DNA of 7,530 nt, taken from the NCBI GenBank assembly GCA_025362255.1, contig JANYGY010000001.1:1-7530 (forward strand), written 5' to 3'. Source of the DNA: Planctomycetales bacterium. GTDB lineage: Bacteria; Planctomycetota; UBA11346. The notes below the pieces were generated by a model that made no database searches, was not told the DNA's origin, and saw only the letters and a program-made list of their open reading frames with translations. This document shows positions 7,191-7,530 of this stretch, in pieces (the stretch's first letter is position 1; the number at the start of each line of letters is the position of its first letter). The position numbers were made by a program, and so were the translations under genes.

Positions 7191-7195
7191 GCCAG

Positions 7196-7224
7196 ATGGT
7201 AATGGAATGAGTCGACGAGGCCAA
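7196..7224 (-). promoter_or_regulatory. Possible promoter of the HD-GYP operon, leaderless type
   Basis: On the minus strand TTGGCC (7224-7219) and TACCAT (7201-7196) each match 4 of 6 consensus bases of a housekeeping -35/-10 pair, with a 17-base spacer. The -10 ends five bases before ATG at 7190, so transcription would start at or beside the start codon. That would fit the lack of any ribosome site. It is a weak match found by eye and could be chance. Confidence 0.25.
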
Positions 7225-7239
7225 CACCCCGCGAAGGCT

Positions 7240-7363
7240 GAAAACTTGCGCCGGATGCTTGGGAGCGCCTGCTGATGCCTCACTCGCGGACATCGTAGGT
7301 CGCTACTCTTTTCGATGTGGGGGACTTGCACCCCTTGTTTCACGTCGGCTTTTACCGGTGCAC
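7240..7363 (-). mobile_element. Group II intron-like 5' end (domain I relic)
   Basis: Read on the minus strand from 7363, the sequence opens with GTGCAC and then forms three hairpins in a row. The first is CGGT-AAAA-GCCG (7357-7346). Next come GTGAAACAA and GGGG-TGCAAGT-CCCC (7334-7320). The third is ACATCG...CGATGT (7318-7290) with an inner TAG/CTA pair. GTGC at the 5' border, a short A-loop hairpin, then GTGAAA and a GGGGTGCAAGTCCCC hairpin is the pattern I remember for the first part of domain I of bacterial group II introns. Domain V, the 3' end and the reverse transcriptase cannot fit before the HD-GYP start at 7190, so it would be a truncated relic. The 7240 end is arbitrary. It has no cobalamin-riboswitch box (GCCACTG). 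A different structured leader RNA of the HD-GYP operon is the main alternative. Confidence 0.4.
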
Positions 7364-7470
7364 GATGCCATTTTTCTTGCGAAAATAAAATATCCACGCT
7401 CTCAAGTCGGGGACGATCCAGCCCCCAAACCCCCACAGGCTGCGCATTTTCGCAGCTTATTCATCTTAAG
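7364..7470. other. Non-coding spacer with AT-rich hairpin, flank of the relic
   Basis: These 107 bases follow the stop of the right-edge gene (minus-strand sense) and precede the intron-like segment. They are locally AT-rich around 7371-7393 (tttttcttgcgaaaataaaa), where a perfect TTTTC-TTGC-GAAAA hairpin occupies 7372-7385. G-rich minus-strand tracts, GGGGG twice, lie at about 7420-7436. A 20-codon ORF with a CAAC motif (7464-7402) is most likely chance. No convincing promoter was seen. Confidence 0.45.
7439..7456. repeat. Perfect 6-bp inverted repeat, GCTGCG-6-CGCAGC
   Basis: Stem arms at 7439-7444 and 7451-7456 enclose a six-base loop. It lies 14 bases past the stop codon of the minus-strand gene ending at 7471, where a transcription terminator would be expected. 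On that strand it is followed by G-rich rather than T-rich sequence, so it is not a standard intrinsic terminator. A 3'-end stabilising hairpin or a Rho-associated site is possible. Confidence 0.4.
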
Positions 7471-7530
7471 CTAAGGAGTCGGTGCGAGAGCCGCAAACCA
7501 GGCCATGCCGCGATAGGCTTTGAGGAACGG
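7471..7530 (-). CDS. C-terminal end of an unidentified gene
   Basis: The minus strand entering from the right edge reads PFLKAYRGMAWFAALAPTP and stops with TAG at 7471-7473. This is 19 residues, with an aromatic, mildly hydrophobic composition typical of a real protein tail. The other two frames also end nearby but read less like protein. The product cannot be recognised from so little. It ends 280 bases before the HD-GYP start and is read in the same direction. Whether it shares a transcript with that operon is unknown. Confidence 0.5.
   Translation of the reverse strand, partial: PFLKAYRGMAWFAALAPTP

Noticed and set aside
7240..7363. Cobalamin or cyclic-di-GMP riboswitch before the HD-GYP gene.
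   Set aside because: GGTGCAAGTCC resembles part of a cobalamin riboswitch, but the GCCACTG box is absent. The c-di-GMP (GEMM) conserved GGGCAAACC...GGGACGCAAAGCC pattern is also missing.
7191..7436. 82-codon N-terminal extension of the HD-GYP protein from an ATG at 7436.
   Set aside because: Its residues show no domain and cover a hairpin-rich non-coding region; the GAF homology begins just after the ATG at 7190.
7402..7464. 20-residue minus-strand ORF beginning MNKLRKCAACGG with a CxxC motif.
   Set aside because: It has no ribosome site, overlaps an inverted repeat and G-runs, and is short enough to occur by chance; conservation would be needed to revive it.
1..7530. CRISPR array, tRNA or rRNA genes, complete insertion sequence.
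   Set aside because: No regularly spaced direct repeats, cloverleaf-like segments, rRNA motifs or transposase frames were seen on either strand.

Overview
The window is GC-rich (low 60s per cent by eye) and densely coded, with seven recognisable genes, a C-terminal gene scrap at the right edge and one non-coding stretch of about 280 bases. It reads as a chromosomal segment of a free-living bacterium with type IV pili, FHA-domain (phospho-threonine) signalling and HD-GYP cyclic-di-GMP signalling. The PilT sequence resembles, from memory, PilT-like ATPases of Planctomycetota and related PVC bacteria. Shine-Dalgarno sequences are weak or absent before most starts, which fits that group, but the assignment is tentative and no rRNA or marker gene is present to settle it.

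Left block, all on the minus strand, read from 3633 down to 1: (a) a 643-residue regulator with FHA, GAF, sigma54-activator-type AAA+ and Fis-type HTH domains. Its AAA+ domain lacks the GAFTGA loop and has altered Walker B and sensor II residues. (b) A PilT-family twitching ATPase, 56 bases downstream. (c) A multi-pass membrane protein of the O-antigen ligase/polymerase family, 5 bases after pilT and cut by the left edge. This looks like a pilus-related operon, and the ligase-like protein may act on cell-surface or pilin glycan.

Middle: a short divergent intergenic region (3634-3712) separates the regulator from a plus-strand gene for a 144-residue ketosteroid-isomerase-related (NTF2/SnoaL fold) protein. 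That gene runs tail-to-tail into the next block, overlapping it by 24 bases.

Right block, all on the minus strand, read from 7190 down to 4124: a GAF plus HD-GYP phosphodiesterase, a RimI-like GNAT acetyltransferase and a carbon-nitrogen hydrolase. The genes overlap by 4 bases (GTGA) and 10 bases, so they are very probably one translationally coupled operon. The last two correspond to the two halves of a protein that is fused in many bacteria (RimI-nitrilase, branch 12 of the nitrilase superfamily), here encoded separately.

Upstream of this operon, 7191-7470 is non-coding. It is locally AT-rich, almost devoid of the GATC tetranucleotide that is strongly over-represented elsewhere, and holds a run of hairpins resembling the 5' end of a bacterial group II intron (domain I). 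It may be a truncated relic. The last 60 bases hold the C-terminus of another minus-strand gene. The most notable observations are the degenerate FHA-GAF AAA+ regulator next to pilT, the split RimI/nitrilase pair coupled to an HD-GYP protein, the intron-like relic and the roughly four-fold GATC excess.
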